A stretch of 64,000 bases of DNA from Pseudomonas brassicacearum (GCF_009601685.2 NZ_CP045701.2:2046001-2110000); one strand, 5' to 3'. Shown: positions 36,174 to 48,456, numbered from the stretch's first letter. Translations and numbers: made by a program. Notes: generated by a model from the sequence alone, not told the origin.

Positions 36174-36654
36174 TCTAAGGTTCCACGGTTTGGGTGTTTT
36201 ATTAGGATAAAAATCGGTCGCAAGTATGGAGAAAGCGGGGGGTCATTGCAACGCGCCATGACCTGGGTCAATGCTTTCCAAAGCTGATTCTGCGGCCTTT
36301 CCATGTTCGGTGTAGGGACAAAAATCGCCCACGGCAAATTGTCGCAACGAAGGAAAGAGGCGAGGGGGTCAGGTCGGTTGTAACGGGGTGTGTTCAAACA
36401 CAGCGTTCGGGTGATGCCAGGCAACTGTCGCAACAGCCGGTATTCACCTGCCTTTGCGGCCTTTTTGACGAACGATTGTCGAACGCATCGGGTCGGGTGG
36501 ACCTGAAACCGGCAGTCGCCAGCGCATGCAACGGCAAGCTTAGACCCGAATCCGGGGAACCGAAAGAAAGACTATGGGAGGGTGCGACAATGCGTCGCGC
36601 AGGGGCACGGAACAGCCGCATCCAGATGAATGCGGCTGTTGGTGTGGTCAGGAT
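36174..36654. other. Intergenic region between the two cbb3 operons
   Basis: The 481 bases hold the ccoN1 promoter region and the ccoP2 3' end. On the minus strand TTGACCCAGGTCAT (36258-36271) is a weak Anr-like site. A hairpin with arms AACAGCCGCAT and ATGCGGCTGTT (36611-36640) lies 14 bases beyond ccoP2 and probably protects or ends that transcript, though no T tract follows. The short open frames here lack ribosome sites and family features. Confidence 0.55.
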
Positions 36655-37608
36655 TTATTCGCTTTTGCTTTCAGCTTGCAGACGCTCGGTGCCGGTGCCG
36701 TGAGACAGGCTGTAGACGTAAGCGGCGAGCAATTGCACTTTGTCATTGCCCAGCAACTCATTCTGCGCCGGCATGTGGCCCTGGCGACCATGGCGAATGG
36801 TCTGTTGCAACTGTGCCAGGCTGGTGCCGTAGATGAAACCGGCTGGGTGCGTCAGGTTCGGCGCGCCCATGGCTTCGGTCCCTTGGCCGTTGGCGCCGTG
36901 GCAGGCGACGCAGGTGGTGTTGAAGGCCTGCTGGCCGGCTTGCAGGTCGGCACCGCTGTCCGCCGGCAGAGGCAGGCCGGCCAAGTCGTGGCGTACGTAC
37001 GCGGCCACGTTCTTGACCCCGGCCTCTCCCAGGACCTCGCCCCAGGCCGGCATCGCCGCCATGCGGCCGCCCATGATGGTGGTCTTGATGGTGTCGGCAG
37101 CGCCGCCCCAGCGCCAGTTGCTGTCGGCCAGGTTCGGGAAGCCGAAGGCACCCTTGGCGTCCGAGCCGTGGCAGACCGAGCAGTTGGAGGCGAACAGGCG
37201 GCCACCCATCTTCAAGGCCTGTGGGTCCTTGGCCACTTCTTCCACGGGCATGGCGGCGAATTTGGCGAAGATCGGCCCGAACTTGGCGTCGGCCTTGGCC
37301 ATTTCCTTTTCCCATTCATGGGCGCCGGTCCAGCCGTTCTCGTAGCCCGGCAGGATGCCTTTCCAGTTGCCCAGGCCTGGATAGAGGACCAGGTAGCCGA
37401 CGGAAAACACCAGGGTGCCGGCGAACAACAGGAACCACCACTGCGGCAGCGGGTTGTCGTACTCCTCGATGCCGTCGAAGCTGTGGCCCATGGTCTGGTC
37501 GACGCTGCCCTTGGTCTCGCCCTTGCGGGTGCCGATCAGCAGCCACGTCAGGCCGATGAGGCTGCCGATGGTCAGTACGCAGATCCACGTACTCCAGAAG
37601 GTGGTCAT
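36655..37608 (-). CDS. ccoP: cbb3 oxidase subunit III, CcoP (copy 2)
   Basis: A 317-residue dihaem cytochrome from [20 protein letters not shown], with CSVCH and CVACH haem motifs and two N-terminal spans. AAGGAG lies about 9 bases before the ATG at 37608; the frame is open further upstream through ccoQ2 but that is not used. It lacks the 14-residue segment present in copy 1 after LPGY. It overlaps ccoQ2 by 4 bases. Confidence 0.97.
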   Translation of the reverse strand: MTTFWSTWICVLTIGSLIGLTWLLIGTRKGETKGSVDQTMGHSFDGIEEYDNPLPQWWFLLFAGTLVFSVGYLVLYPGLGNWKGILPGYENGWTGAHEWEKEMAKADAKFGPIFAKFAAMPVEEVAKDPQALKMGGRLFASNCSVCHGSDAKGAFGFPNLADSNWRWGGAADTIKTTIMGGRMAAMPAWGEVLGEAGVKNVAAYVRHDLAGLPLPADSGADLQAGQQAFNTTCVACHGANGQGTEAMGAPNLTHPAGFIYGTSLAQLQQTIRHGRQGHMPAQNELLGNDKVQLLAAYVYSLSHGTGTERLQAESKSE

Positions 37609-37808
37609 GGCCGGGTACTCCTTGTTGCAGGGTCTTGGGGGGTGGCGATGTCGGCAGGTGGCTCGTCGGCGAACGGCAACAGGCGCGCTTCGGCGAACTC
37701 TGGACGACGTTTGCTGCTGAATACCCACAGGGTCAGGCCAATGAAGGCCACGAACACCACGACCGTGCCCAGGCCGCGGATCATTCCAGTACTCATTTCA
37801 AGAACCAT
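37605..37808 (-). CDS. ccoQ: cbb3 oxidase small subunit CcoQ (copy 2)
   Basis: A 67-residue single-span protein, [20 protein letters not shown], with tail [27 protein letters not shown] lies 5 bases before the ATG at 37808. A second ATG at 37796 would align better with copy 1, but the ribosome site favours the longer form. Confidence 0.92.
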   Translation of the reverse strand: MVLEMSTGMIRGLGTVVVFVAFIGLTLWVFSSKRRPEFAEARLLPFADEPPADIATPQDPATRSTRP

Positions 37809-37811
37809 GGC

Positions 37812-38420
37812 TCACCTCTTGCTCTTGATGGCAGTGCCGAGCACTTGCAGGTAGGCCACCAGCGCGTCCATTTCGGTCTTGCCCTTGAGCGAGGCCACGC
37901 TACCGATGATGTCGTCGTCGGTGTACGGCACGCCCAGGGTGCGCATGGCGCGCAGCTTGCCTTCGGTGTGGCTGCTGTCTACTGCCTGGGTCACCAGCCA
38001 TGGGTAGGCCGGCATTTTCGATTCGGGCACGACGTTGCGCGGGTTGTACAAGTGGGCGCGGTGCCAGTCATCGGAGTAGCGCGCGCCGACCCGTGCCAGG
38101 TCCGGCCCGGTGCGCTTGGAGCCCCACAGGAATGGGTGGTCCCAGACGCTTTCGCCGGCAACGGAGTAGTGGCCGTAGCGCTCGGTCTCGGCGCGGAACG
38201 GACGGATCATCTGCGAGTGGCAGCCGACGCAGCCTTCGCGGATGTAGATGTCTCGACCTTCCAGTTGCAGGGCGGTGTAGGGCTTCATGCCGTCCACCGG
38301 TTTATTGGTCACGTCCTGGAAGAACAGCGGCACGATCTGGGTCAGGCCACCAATGCTCACGGCCAGGACCATCAGCAGCATCAGCAGGCCGACGTTTTTT
38401 TCGATTGTTTCGTGTTTCAT
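37812..38420 (-). CDS. ccoO: cbb3 oxidase subunit II, CcoO (copy 2)
   Basis: A 202-residue monohaem cytochrome with CVGCH and the same anchor pattern as copy 1. Differences cluster near the C-terminus ([20 protein letters not shown]). It lies 10 bases after ccoN2. Together with ccoN2, ccoQ2 and ccoP2 it forms the second oxidase. Confidence 0.97.
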   Translation of the reverse strand: MKHETIEKNVGLLMLLMVLAVSIGGLTQIVPLFFQDVTNKPVDGMKPYTALQLEGRDIYIREGCVGCHSQMIRPFRAETERYGHYSVAGESVWDHPFLWGSKRTGPDLARVGARYSDDWHRAHLYNPRNVVPESKMPAYPWLVTQAVDSSHTEGKLRAMRTLGVPYTDDDIIGSVASLKGKTEMDALVAYLQVLGTAIKSKR

Positions 38421-38430
38421 GGTGGATTCC

Positions 38431-39855
38431 TCAGGCCATCTGCGCGGCAGCGGCGGCTTCGGCAGGCTGGGAAGCCTGCACGGTGCGCCAGGTGTTGTAG
38501 GCCATCAGCAGCATGCCGCTGAGGAAGATCGCCCCGCCCACCAACCGCACGACGAAGCCTGGGTGGCTGGCCACCAGGGTTTCGACGAAGGAGTAGGTCA
38601 GCGTGCCGTCGTCGTTGATTGCACGCCACATCAGGCCCTGGGCGATGCCGTTGACCCACATCGAGGCGATGTAGAGCACGGTGCCGATGGTCGCGAGCCA
38701 GAAGTGCGCATTGATCAAGCCGATGCTGTACATCTGCTCGCGACCGAAGATTTTCGGGATCATGTGATACAGCGCGCCGATGGACACCATTGCCACCCAG
38801 CCCAAGGCGCCGGCATGAACGTGGCCGATGGTCCAGTCGGTGTAGTGGGAGAGGGCGTTGACGGTCTTGATCGCCATCATCGGACCTTCGAAGGTCGACA
38901 TGCCGTAGAACGCCAGGGACACCACCAAAAACCGCAGGATCGGGTCGCTGCGCAACTTATGCCAGGCGCCCGAAAGGGTCATCATGCCGTTGATCATGCC
39001 GCCCCAGCTCGGTGCCAGCAGGATCAGCGACATCACCATGCCCAGTGACTGTGCCCAGTCCGGCAGCGCGGTGTAGTGCAGGTGGTGGGGACCTGCCCAG
39101 ATGTACAGGGTGATCAACGCCCAGAAGTGCACGATGGACAAGCGATAGGAGTACACCGGGCGCTCGGCCTGTTTCGGCACGAAGTAATACATCATCCCCA
39201 AAAAGCCCGCGGTGAGGAAAAAGCCCACGGCGTTGTGGCCGTACCACCACTGCACCATCGCATCGGTTGCACCGCCATAGGCCGAGTAGGACTTGGTGAA
39301 GCTCACCGGCAATTCGGCGTTATTGATCAGGTGCAGGATCGCCACGGTGATGATGAACGCACCGAAGAACCAGTTGCCGACGTAGATGTGCTTGGTCTTG
39401 CGCTTTGCCAATGTGCCGAAGAACACGATGGCGTAGGCGACCCAGACGATGGTGATCAGAATATCGATCGGCCATTCCAGCTCGGCGTATTCCTTGGAAC
39501 TGGTGTAGCCCAGTGGCAGGCTGATGGCCGCCAGCAGGATCACCAGTTGCCAGCCCCAGAAGCAGAACGCGGCGATTTTCGGCGCGAACAACTGAGTCTG
39601 GCAGGTGCGTTGCACCGAGTAGAACGAACTGGCGAACAGGGCGCAGCCGCCGAAAGCGAAGATCACCGCGTTGGTGTGCAGCGGGCGCAGGCGGCCGAAG
39701 CTGGTCCAGGGCAAATCGAAGTTGAGTTGTGGCCAGACCAATTGGGCGGCGAGAAAAACCCCGAGCCCCATGCCGACGATGCCCCACACCACCGTCATAA
39801 TGGCGAATTGGCGGACCACCTTGTAGTTGTAGGCGGTACTGATAGAAGTGTTCAT
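38431..39855 (-). CDS. ccoN: cbb3 oxidase catalytic subunit CcoN (copy 2)
   Basis: A 474-residue haem-copper oxidase core, very similar to copy 1 ([33 protein letters not shown]). It is the first gene of the distal operon, which by synteny with P. aeruginosa is the Anr-induced cco2. A 9-of-10 Anr box lies about 127 bases upstream, within the 5' end of the divergent hydrolase gene. The C-terminus is shorter and differs from copy 1 ([14 protein letters not shown]). Confidence 0.97.
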   Translation of the reverse strand: MNTSISTAYNYKVVRQFAIMTVVWGIVGMGLGVFLAAQLVWPQLNFDLPWTSFGRLRPLHTNAVIFAFGGCALFASSFYSVQRTCQTQLFAPKIAAFCFWGWQLVILLAAISLPLGYTSSKEYAELEWPIDILITIVWVAYAIVFFGTLAKRKTKHIYVGNWFFGAFIITVAILHLINNAELPVSFTKSYSAYGGATDAMVQWWYGHNAVGFFLTAGFLGMMYYFVPKQAERPVYSYRLSIVHFWALITLYIWAGPHHLHYTALPDWAQSLGMVMSLILLAPSWGGMINGMMTLSGAWHKLRSDPILRFLVVSLAFYGMSTFEGPMMAIKTVNALSHYTDWTIGHVHAGALGWVAMVSIGALYHMIPKIFGREQMYSIGLINAHFWLATIGTVLYIASMWVNGIAQGLMWRAINDDGTLTYSFVETLVASHPGFVVRLVGGAIFLSGMLLMAYNTWRTVQASQPAEAAAAAQMA

Positions 39856-39950
39856 GGTTCCCCATCCACGGTTCAGCCGAAGTAGCGCCTGCGCAAGGCA
39901 GTGCGGCGTTCTTCGCCTGGAGTTATAGGCAGACTAAAAGCGAGGTCAGC

Positions 39951-40643
39951 ATGGACAAACAGCACAAGGCCAGTATTGACGGGGATCAATGGGCGCGATG
40001 TGTGGCCGAACACGGCTGGTTGTGGACAGCCGGGCAATCGGTCGCCAGCGCCAGGGCACCCACCCTGATCCTGGCCCATGGCGCCGGTGCGCCAATGGAC
40101 AGTGGCTTTATGGAACAAATGGCCGCGCGCCTTGGCGCACAGGGCGTCAACGTGTTGCGCTTCGAGTTTCCCTACATGGCCCAGCGGCGCCTGGATGGGG
40201 GCAAGCGGCCACCCAACCCGGCACCTAAGCTGCTGGAATGCTGGCGTGAGGTGTACGCCACGGTGCGGCCTTATGTCGCTGGGCGCTTGGCCGTGGGGGG
40301 TAAATCCATGGGCGGGCGCATGGCGAGCCTGCTGGCCGATGAGCTGGGCGCCGATGCGCTGGTGTGCCTGGGCTATCCCTTCTACGCGGTGGGCAAGCCG
40401 CAGAAGCCACGGGTCGAGCATCTGGCGGCGTTGAAAACCCGGACCTTGATCGTCCAGGGCGAGCGCGATGCGTTGGGCAATCGGGAGGCGGTGCAGGGGT
40501 ATGCCTTGTCACCGAGCATCGAGGTGTTGTGGCTGGCGTCGGGCGATCATGATTTGAAGCCGCTGAAGGCTTCGGGGTTTAGTCATGAGCAGCATCTGGA
40601 GGCGGCGGCGCAAAAAGTGGCTGGGTTTCTTATTCGGGAGTGA
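39951..40643 (+). CDS. Alpha/beta hydrolase (KANL3/Tex30-like)
   Basis: A 230-residue cytoplasmic protein with an alpha/beta hydrolase fold. The oxyanion region LILAHGAGAPMDS is followed by the nucleophile elbow VGGKSMGGRMAS. The charge-relay acid is probably in VQGERDALGN and the histidine in SGDHDLKP. This matches the KANL3/Tex30 or 'dienelactone hydrolase-like' family; the substrate is unknown. GAGGT precedes the ATG by 6 bases. Its first codons carry the Anr box of the divergent cco2 operon. Confidence 0.85.
   Translation: MDKQHKASIDGDQWARCVAEHGWLWTAGQSVASARAPTLILAHGAGAPMDSGFMEQMAARLGAQGVNVLRFEFPYMAQRRLDGGKRPPNPAPKLLECWREVYATVRPYVAGRLAVGGKSMGGRMASLLADELGADALVCLGYPFYAVGKPQKPRVEHLAALKTRTLIVQGERDALGNREAVQGYALSPSIEVLWLASGDHDLKPLKASGFSHEQHLEAAAQKVAGFLIRE
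39976..39989 (-). promoter_or_regulatory. Anr box of the ccoNOQP-2 operon
   Basis: The plus strand reads TTGACGGGGATCAA, 9 of 10 matches to TTGAT-N4-ATCAA. It lies inside codons 9-13 of the divergent hydrolase. A start at -41 would be near 39941, where only a poor -10 (CATGCT, minus strand) is seen; a better TATAAC at 39923-39928 would place the box near -67. Confidence 0.65.
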
Positions 40644-40660
40644 AGTGTTTGTCTCGGCCT

Positions 40661-40706
40661 AACAGGCTCCCCAGAGGGTAAATAAAGTCATGAGGGGGAA
40701 CCTGTT
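40661..40706. terminator. Hairpin between convergent genes
   Basis: Arms AACAGGCTCCCC and GGGGAACCTGTT pair with one mismatch around a 22-base loop, between the hydrolase and the leftward hypothetical gene. It has no T tract on either strand, so its termination role is uncertain. Confidence 0.4.
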
Positions 40707-40741
40707 TGCGGCAAAGGATTTGCCTCTTTGCATGAGTATTT

Positions 40742-41206
40742 TTATTCACCGAGGATTAAATCAAATGTCCCTGTCGGGTTCAGTCGATAACCATCAGTTT
40801 TGAAGAGGGCGCTGAAGTCGCCCTTGGCTGTTCCTTTGATAGGGTCGAGCCGGATGGTTAGTTCTGCTTTATCTGCACTGACCGTCTGAAAGCCATAGAA
40901 ACCGGGCGGTGCGGGGATCGAGTGGATGTGATGAAACGTGAGTCCGCCTTCCATTGTGTAGCTGGCATCCATAATTTCATCGCTGACGTAGGGAATTGCA
41001 AAACCGAAAAGGAAGAAGTTCTCCTCGGGACCCGAGCCGGTGCTTCCGCTAAGGGACCAACTCTTCTCTCCCGTGGGTGGATATATATGCAGGTAAAACA
41101 ATGTGCTTTCGGCGCTGACGGGACCTGTGCCGAGGTTCCAGATAAATGAGTTTCCTGTGGCTTTCAGGGTCTTTTCTTTGGGAATGAAAAAACTTTGACT
41201 GTTCAT
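40742..41206 (-). CDS. Hypothetical protein, 154 residues, not recognised
   Basis: I do not recognise this family. The protein has no signal peptide or membrane span. It is rich in Ser, Gly, Phe, Tyr and Thr with alternating hydrophobic residues (STLFYLHIYPPTGEKSWSLS, GGLTFHHIHSIPAPPGFYGF), suggesting an all-beta fold. Its base composition is clearly more AT-rich than neighbouring genes. GAGAGGGA lies upstream of the ATG, so it is probably translated. It is alone between a hairpin and a REP pair, which fits recent acquisition or an orphan gene. Confidence 0.7.
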   Translation of the reverse strand: MNSQSFFIPKEKTLKATGNSFIWNLGTGPVSAESTLFYLHIYPPTGEKSWSLSGSTGSGPEENFFLFGFAIPYVSDEIMDASYTMEGGLTFHHIHSIPAPPGFYGFQTVSADKAELTIRLDPIKGTAKGDFSALFKTDGYRLNPTGTFDLILGE

Positions 41207-41360
41207 GTGAGTCCCTCTCTGTTAGTTGCCTCGCATTAAAATGTCTTACTGGCTTTCGCAGGGTAAGGTCGTGGGGGTTGCTGTCTACTGTCAGAGCTGA
41301 CAGGTGGCGGCGAATAAGATGGCTGAGTTTCTTCGGCGGGTTTCTGGCAGGTATTCCGGC

Positions 41361-41433
41361 ATCGTCGCGAGCAAGCTCCCACAGGCGGGGTGACCGCCAC
41401 AAATCCAGTGTGAGAGCGAGCTTGCTCGAGATA
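41361..41433. repeat. REP pair upstream of the 154-residue gene
   Basis: Cores GTCGCGAGCAAGCTCCCACA and GAGAGCGAGCTTGCTCGAGA face each other. One arm has lost a few bases (AAGCTCCCAC). Confidence 0.75.
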
Positions 41434-41450
41434 GCGCTCTATCAGGCAAC

Positions 41451-41485
41451 AAAAAACCCGGAAGCTTTCGCTGTCCGGGTTTTTT
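41451..41485 (-). terminator. Terminator of the aer-type gene
   Basis: Arms AAAAAACCCGGA and TCCGGGTTTTTT are perfect complements. On the minus strand the stem ends in a T run 18 bases after the receptor stop codon. Confidence 0.92.
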
Positions 41486-41502
41486 GATCAGGCCGACATC
41501 TG

Positions 41503-43068
41503 TCAGCGGTTAAACCGCTCCACCAACGAGTACTGGGTATGGGCCGTTCGAGTCAGTTCTTCGCTCAGCAGTGCCGAGCTGTGGGCCTGGCCCGAGGTCT
41601 GGTCGGCCAGTTCCGAGATATTGCTGATGTTGCGGCTGATCTCCTCGGCCACTGAGCTTTGCTCCTCGGTGGCGGCGGCGATCTGGGTGGTCATGTCGGT
41701 GATATGGGCCACCGCTTCGCTGATCCCCACCAGCGCCTCGTCCGCTTCCATGACCCGTGCCACGCCTTCTTCGGCCTGGCGATGGCCGGCGTCCATGGTC
41801 TGCACGGCGTTGGTGGCGGTCTGCTGGAGCTTGGCGATCAGGGCGTGGATCTGCCCGGTGGATTCGCTGGTGCGTTGTGCCAGTTGCCGCACTTCGTCAG
41901 CCACCACGGCAAAGCCGCGGCCCATTTCCCCGGCACGGGCCGCTTCGATGGCGGCGTTGAGGGCCAGCAGGTTGGTCTGGTCGGCGATGCCTTTGATCAC
42001 GTCGACCACACCACCGATCTCGTCGCTGTCCTTGGCCAGCTGGGTCACGGTCTGCCCGGTCTCGCCGACCACCACCGACAGGCGCTCGATGGCTTCGCGG
42101 GTTTCGCCGGCGATGTCGCGGCCGCGGCTGGTCAGGCGATTGGCTTCCTGGGTGGCATCGGCGGTGCGCTGCACGTGGCTGGCGACTTCCTGGGTCGTTG
42201 CCGCCATCTGGTTGACGGCCGTGGCGACCTGTTCGGTTTCCACCCGCTGGCGCTCCAGGCCGCTGGAACTGTCATGGGCCAGGGTGTTGGACTGCCGAGC
42301 CTGGTCGTTGAGGTGCTCGGCGGTGTCCTGCAGGCGGGTCAGGCAGGTTTTCAGGCGCGCTTCCTGGCTGAGGATCGACATCTCCAGGCGTGCCTGGACG
42401 CCGCGGCTGTCGGTGTACATCCGCGCGATCAGCGGGTCGGACGTGGTTTGCTCGGCCAGGCGCAGCAGGCGTTTGATCCCGCGCTGCTGCCATTGCAAGC
42501 CCAGGAGCCCCAGCGGCACCGACAGCAGGGCGGCCAGAGCGAAGCCCCAGGAGGAATCCAGGAACGCGCCGACGATGAAACTCAACTGGCTGACCAGGAT
42601 AAACGGTAGCCAGTCCTGCAGTATGGGCACCCATTTGTCGCTGCCCGGAACCGCGGACTTGCCTTGGTTGATGCGTTGATAAAGCGCTTCGGCGCGGGCG
42701 ATCTGCTCGGCGCTGGGCTTGACTCGTACCGACTCGTAGCCGATCACCTGATTGCCCTCGAACACGGGCGTGACATAGGCGTTGACCCAGTAATGGTCAC
42801 CGTTCTTGCTGCGGTTCTTGACGATGCCCATCCATGGCAAGCCTTGTTTCAGCGTACCCCACATGTGCGCGAACACCGCGGATGGGACGTCGGGATGGCG
42901 CACGAGATTGTGCGGCGAACGAATCAGTTCTTCCTTCGAATACCCGCTGATGTCAACGAACGCGTCGTTGCAGTAGGTGATTACGCCCTTGGCGTCGGTG
43001 GTCGAAATCAATCGTTGCTGGGCCGGGAAGGTCCTTTCGCGTTGTGTGACGGGTTGGTTGTTGCGCAT
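41503..43068 (-). CDS. aer: Aer-type energy-taxis methyl-accepting protein
   Basis: Membrane chemoreceptor of 521 residues. An N-terminal PAS domain ([20 protein letters not shown], with NLVRHPDVP) likely binds FAD. A hydrophobic hairpin around residues 155-200 ([36 protein letters not shown]) anchors it with no large periplasmic domain. The cytoplasmic signalling tip [20 protein letters not shown] is intact. By synteny it corresponds to P. aeruginosa Aer, next to the cco genes, where it would steer cells to favourable oxygen levels. The terminator follows directly, so it is monocistronic. Confidence 0.93.
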   Translation of the reverse strand: MRNNQPVTQRERTFPAQQRLISTTDAKGVITYCNDAFVDISGYSKEELIRSPHNLVRHPDVPSAVFAHMWGTLKQGLPWMGIVKNRSKNGDHYWVNAYVTPVFEGNQVIGYESVRVKPSAEQIARAEALYQRINQGKSAVPGSDKWVPILQDWLPFILVSQLSFIVGAFLDSSWGFALAALLSVPLGLLGLQWQQRGIKRLLRLAEQTTSDPLIARMYTDSRGVQARLEMSILSQEARLKTCLTRLQDTAEHLNDQARQSNTLAHDSSSGLERQRVETEQVATAVNQMAATTQEVASHVQRTADATQEANRLTSRGRDIAGETREAIERLSVVVGETGQTVTQLAKDSDEIGGVVDVIKGIADQTNLLALNAAIEAARAGEMGRGFAVVADEVRQLAQRTSESTGQIHALIAKLQQTATNAVQTMDAGHRQAEEGVARVMEADEALVGISEAVAHITDMTTQIAAATEEQSSVAEEISRNISNISELADQTSGQAHSSALLSEELTRTAHTQYSLVERFNR

Positions 43069-43155
43069 GGTGTGTAGATCCGCAAGGCTTTGAAAGGCTA
43101 TGAAAGGTTGTCGGCGGTGTCAGGTTTTAATTGAAGTTATTTTTGCTTGTCGCTA

Positions 43156-43944
43156 TCACGCCAGCATCGGGTAGGTAAATAGGGCGAAATGAAGCAGGTT
43201 GAGGAAAAAATGCGTGGCAATCGCCGCGCCCAGGCCGCCGAAACGATACGCCAGGCCGTAGCCGACCCCCGCCAGGCCCGACAGCAACACCCATTGCCAA
43301 CCTGCGCCAGCGTGCACCAGGCCGAACAGCAGCGAGGCCAGGAGCAGCGCCAGGTTGTCGCCGTAATTCAGGTGTTTGAAGCGCCGGCTCAAGCCCCCCT
43401 GAATGTAGCCACGAAACAGCGCTTCCTCCACCAGCGTCACCAATAAAAGATTATTGAGCACCCATATCCAGGCGTGATCCGGCCATTTGGGTGCCCAATG
43501 GATCATGCCCAGCAGCACCGCCCCGCCGAGGGCCAGCACCGCGCTCAATGCCAGGCCCTGTGCCGTGGCCAGGACCGACAGGCGCAACGATCGTCGGCCG
43601 ACGATCCAGGGGCAGGCCAGCAACAGCCAGAAACCGATCAGCGGCTTGTCCTGGTTCAGGTACATGGCAAACGGCGCGGCATCGTCGGTCAGGCGTTGCG
43701 CCGGGATCACCCGCCCATTGAAGAAGCCAGGCATCCAATGCAGGGCCAGTGCCAGGGCCATGACCAGGAACAAGGCATGCCCGAGAAACTGGCCTACCGG
43801 CGTTTGCTGCTGGCGAACCGCATACCCGGCGAACAACAGCAGCGCGACCGAGATGATCGCCGTCCAGGCCAAATGGCCGTAGACCAGCGCCAGACAGTAG
43901 CCTGTGGAGAGAAGGGCCAGGTGAAGCCAGGGTAAAGCAGGCAT
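43156..43944 (-). CDS. CPBP-family intramembrane glutamic protease
   Basis: A 262-residue protein with about eight membrane spans. The catalytic motif EEALFRG, then FGLVHAG and THFFLNLLH, are the three CPBP (Rce1/Abi-like) boxes. AAGGA lies about 8 bases before the ATG at 43944; a longer upstream frame is not supported. The substrate is unknown; such proteins process membrane or secreted peptides. Confidence 0.9.
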   Translation of the reverse strand: MPALPWLHLALLSTGYCLALVYGHLAWTAIISVALLLFAGYAVRQQQTPVGQFLGHALFLVMALALALHWMPGFFNGRVIPAQRLTDDAAPFAMYLNQDKPLIGFWLLLACPWIVGRRSLRLSVLATAQGLALSAVLALGGAVLLGMIHWAPKWPDHAWIWVLNNLLLVTLVEEALFRGYIQGGLSRRFKHLNYGDNLALLLASLLFGLVHAGAGWQWVLLSGLAGVGYGLAYRFGGLGAAIATHFFLNLLHFALFTYPMLA

Positions 43945-44266
43945 ACAGCATCCTTTTAGCAGGAGCGCTCTGGGCGAGGGCGGCCGTCGGGTGTTCGACG
44001 CCACCGTGTCGCGCAAAGAGCACATTTGCGTCCATGCAGGTTCATGCGCAGGAGAGCAAGCAGTTGGCAGACTCTGTCCCGTGAGCGTCGGCGGGATTAT
44101 AGGCAGGCTGATATAAAAACACCGCCTGTTAAAACGCTAATAACGGTCAGTAAGCCGCAGAAGCTGTGGGAGCGGGCTTGCTCGCGATAGGGACTTGTCA
44201 GTCAACATCGATATTGGCTGATCGACCGCTATCGCGAGCAAGCTCGCTCCCAGTGGGTGCTTATCT
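43945..44266. other. Intergenic region between acnA and the CPBP gene
   Basis: The 322 bases contain the REP pair at 44164-44253 and a stretch upstream of the CPBP gene (43945-44120) expected to hold its promoter. No gene or RNA was recognised. Confidence 0.5.
44164..44253. repeat. REP pair downstream of acnA
   Basis: Left core GTGGGAGCGGGCTTGCTCGC and right core ATCGCGAGCAAGCTCGCTCC face each other across 38 bases. It begins 14 bases past the acnA stop and may protect its mRNA end. Confidence 0.9.
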
Positions 44267-47008
<2,742 letters not shown>

Positions 47009-47180
47009 TGAAATCACTCCTTTGAGTCCGCACGGCTACGGACTGACGGAACGGACAGAGCCTTTAACCTAGCCCTGTTTTGAGCGTATGACTAATCACT
47101 GGACTCTATGGGCAGGTTCGGGGTTCCGAAGTCCGCTATCATGCGGCGGTTTTCGTGACAGGCTTTGCTACGGAGTTTCA

Positions 47181-48290
47181 ATGAATACGCTTTTCATGCA
47201 CTGCCGCCCGGGCTTCGAAGGCGAGGTCTGTTCCGAGATCGCCGAACACGCGGCCCGGCTCAACGTGGCCGGCTACGCCAAGGCCAAACCGGCCAGTGCC
47301 TGCGCTGAGTTTGTCTGCACCGAAGACGACGGCGCCGAGCGGCTGATGGGCGGCCAGCGTTTCGCCGAACTGATTTTTCCGCGCCAGTGGGCGCGCGGTA
47401 CTTTCATCGATTTGCCGGAAACCGATCGCATCAGCGTCATCCTGGCCCACATGGCCGCTTTCCCGACCTGTGGCAGCCTGTGGCTGGAGGTGGTGGACAC
47501 CAACGACGGCAAGGAGCTGTCGAACTTCTGCAAAAAGTTCGAAGGCCCCTTGCGCAAGGCGCTGATTGGCGCCGGCAAGCTGGTGGACGACCCACGCAAG
47601 CCGCGCCTGCTGCTGACCTTCAAGAGCGGCCGCGAAGTGTTCCTGGGCCTGGCCGAATCCGATAACTCGGCGATGTGGCCCATGGGCATTCCCCGCCTGA
47701 AATTTCCCCGGGAAGCGCCGAGCCGCTCCACCCTCAAGCTTGAAGAGGCCTGGCACCACTTCATCCCCCGGGACCAGTGGGACGAGCGCCTGCACAGCGA
47801 CATGACCGGCGTGGACCTCGGCGCCGCGCCGGGCGGCTGGACCTGGCAGTTGGTCAACCGGGGCATGCTGGTGACAGCCATCGACAATGGCCCGATGGCC
47901 GAAAGCCTGATGGACACCGGTCTGGTGCAGCACCTGATGGCGGACGGCTTCACGTTCAAGCCCAAGCAGCCGGTGGACTGGATGGTCTGCGACATCGTCG
48001 AGAAACCGGCGCGCAACGCGGCGATGCTGGAAGAGTGGATCGGCGAGGGCCATTGTCGCGAGGCCGTGGTCAACCTCAAGCTGCCGATGAAACAGCGTTA
48101 TGCCGAGGTCAAGCGCCTGCTCGAACGCATTGCCGAGGGTTTCAAGGCTCGGGGGATCAAGGTCGAGATCGGTTGCAAGCAGCTGTACCACGACCGCGAG
48201 GAAGTGACGTGCCATCTGCGGCGGCTGGACACGAAAAAGCCCCGTGGGAGCAAAGCTGTGGGAGCAAAGCTTGCTCGCGATGAACGATGA
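47181..48290 (+). CDS. rlmM: 23S rRNA 2'-O-methyltransferase RlmM with REP-derived tail
   Basis: Methylates C2498 of 23S rRNA using SAM. It has 369 residues from MNTLFMHCRPGFEGEVCSEI (N-terminal THUMP-like domain). The RrmJ-type methyltransferase core shows GVDLGAAPGGWTWQLVNRGM and the D and K residues of the K-D-K-E set (VCDIVEKPA, AVVNLKLPMK). After CHLRRLDTKKP the last residues (RGSKAVGAKLARDER) are encoded by a REP element, which also supplies the stop codon. The longer upstream open frame to 47088 is not used. Confidence 0.94.
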   Translation: MNTLFMHCRPGFEGEVCSEIAEHAARLNVAGYAKAKPASACAEFVCTEDDGAERLMGGQRFAELIFPRQWARGTFIDLPETDRISVILAHMAAFPTCGSLWLEVVDTNDGKELSNFCKKFEGPLRKALIGAGKLVDDPRKPRLLLTFKSGREVFLGLAESDNSAMWPMGIPRLKFPREAPSRSTLKLEEAWHHFIPRDQWDERLHSDMTGVDLGAAPGGWTWQLVNRGMLVTAIDNGPMAESLMDTGLVQHLMADGFTFKPKQPVDWMVCDIVEKPARNAAMLEEWIGEGHCREAVVNLKLPMKQRYAEVKRLLERIAEGFKARGIKVEIGCKQLYHDREEVTCHLRRLDTKKPRGSKAVGAKLARDER

Positions 48291-48343
48291 CGCGGTCTGG
48301 AGACTGAGGTGCCTGCATCGCGGGCAAGCCTTGCTCCCACAGG
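48243..48343. repeat. REP pair overlapping the rlmM 3' end
   Basis: Left core GTGGGAGCAAAGCTTGCTCG is preceded by a partial duplicate of GTGGGAGCAAAGC; right core ATCGCGGGCAAGCCTTGCTC. The first arm is within the rlmM coding sequence. Confidence 0.9.
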
Positions 48344-48456
48344 CTTACTCTTACATGTCTGCTATTCCACGTTTTGCTTTCATATGTTTGCGAGTTCACA
48401 GGCTTTGCTCAGAACCGACATTGCGCGACAATGCCGGCCAGCTTCAGGAGTAGAAC

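Noticed and set aside
36394..36621. Small leftward frame between the two cco operons as a possible extra subunit
   Set aside because: No membrane segment like the known small cbb3 subunits, no ribosome site and Arg/Ser-rich composition.
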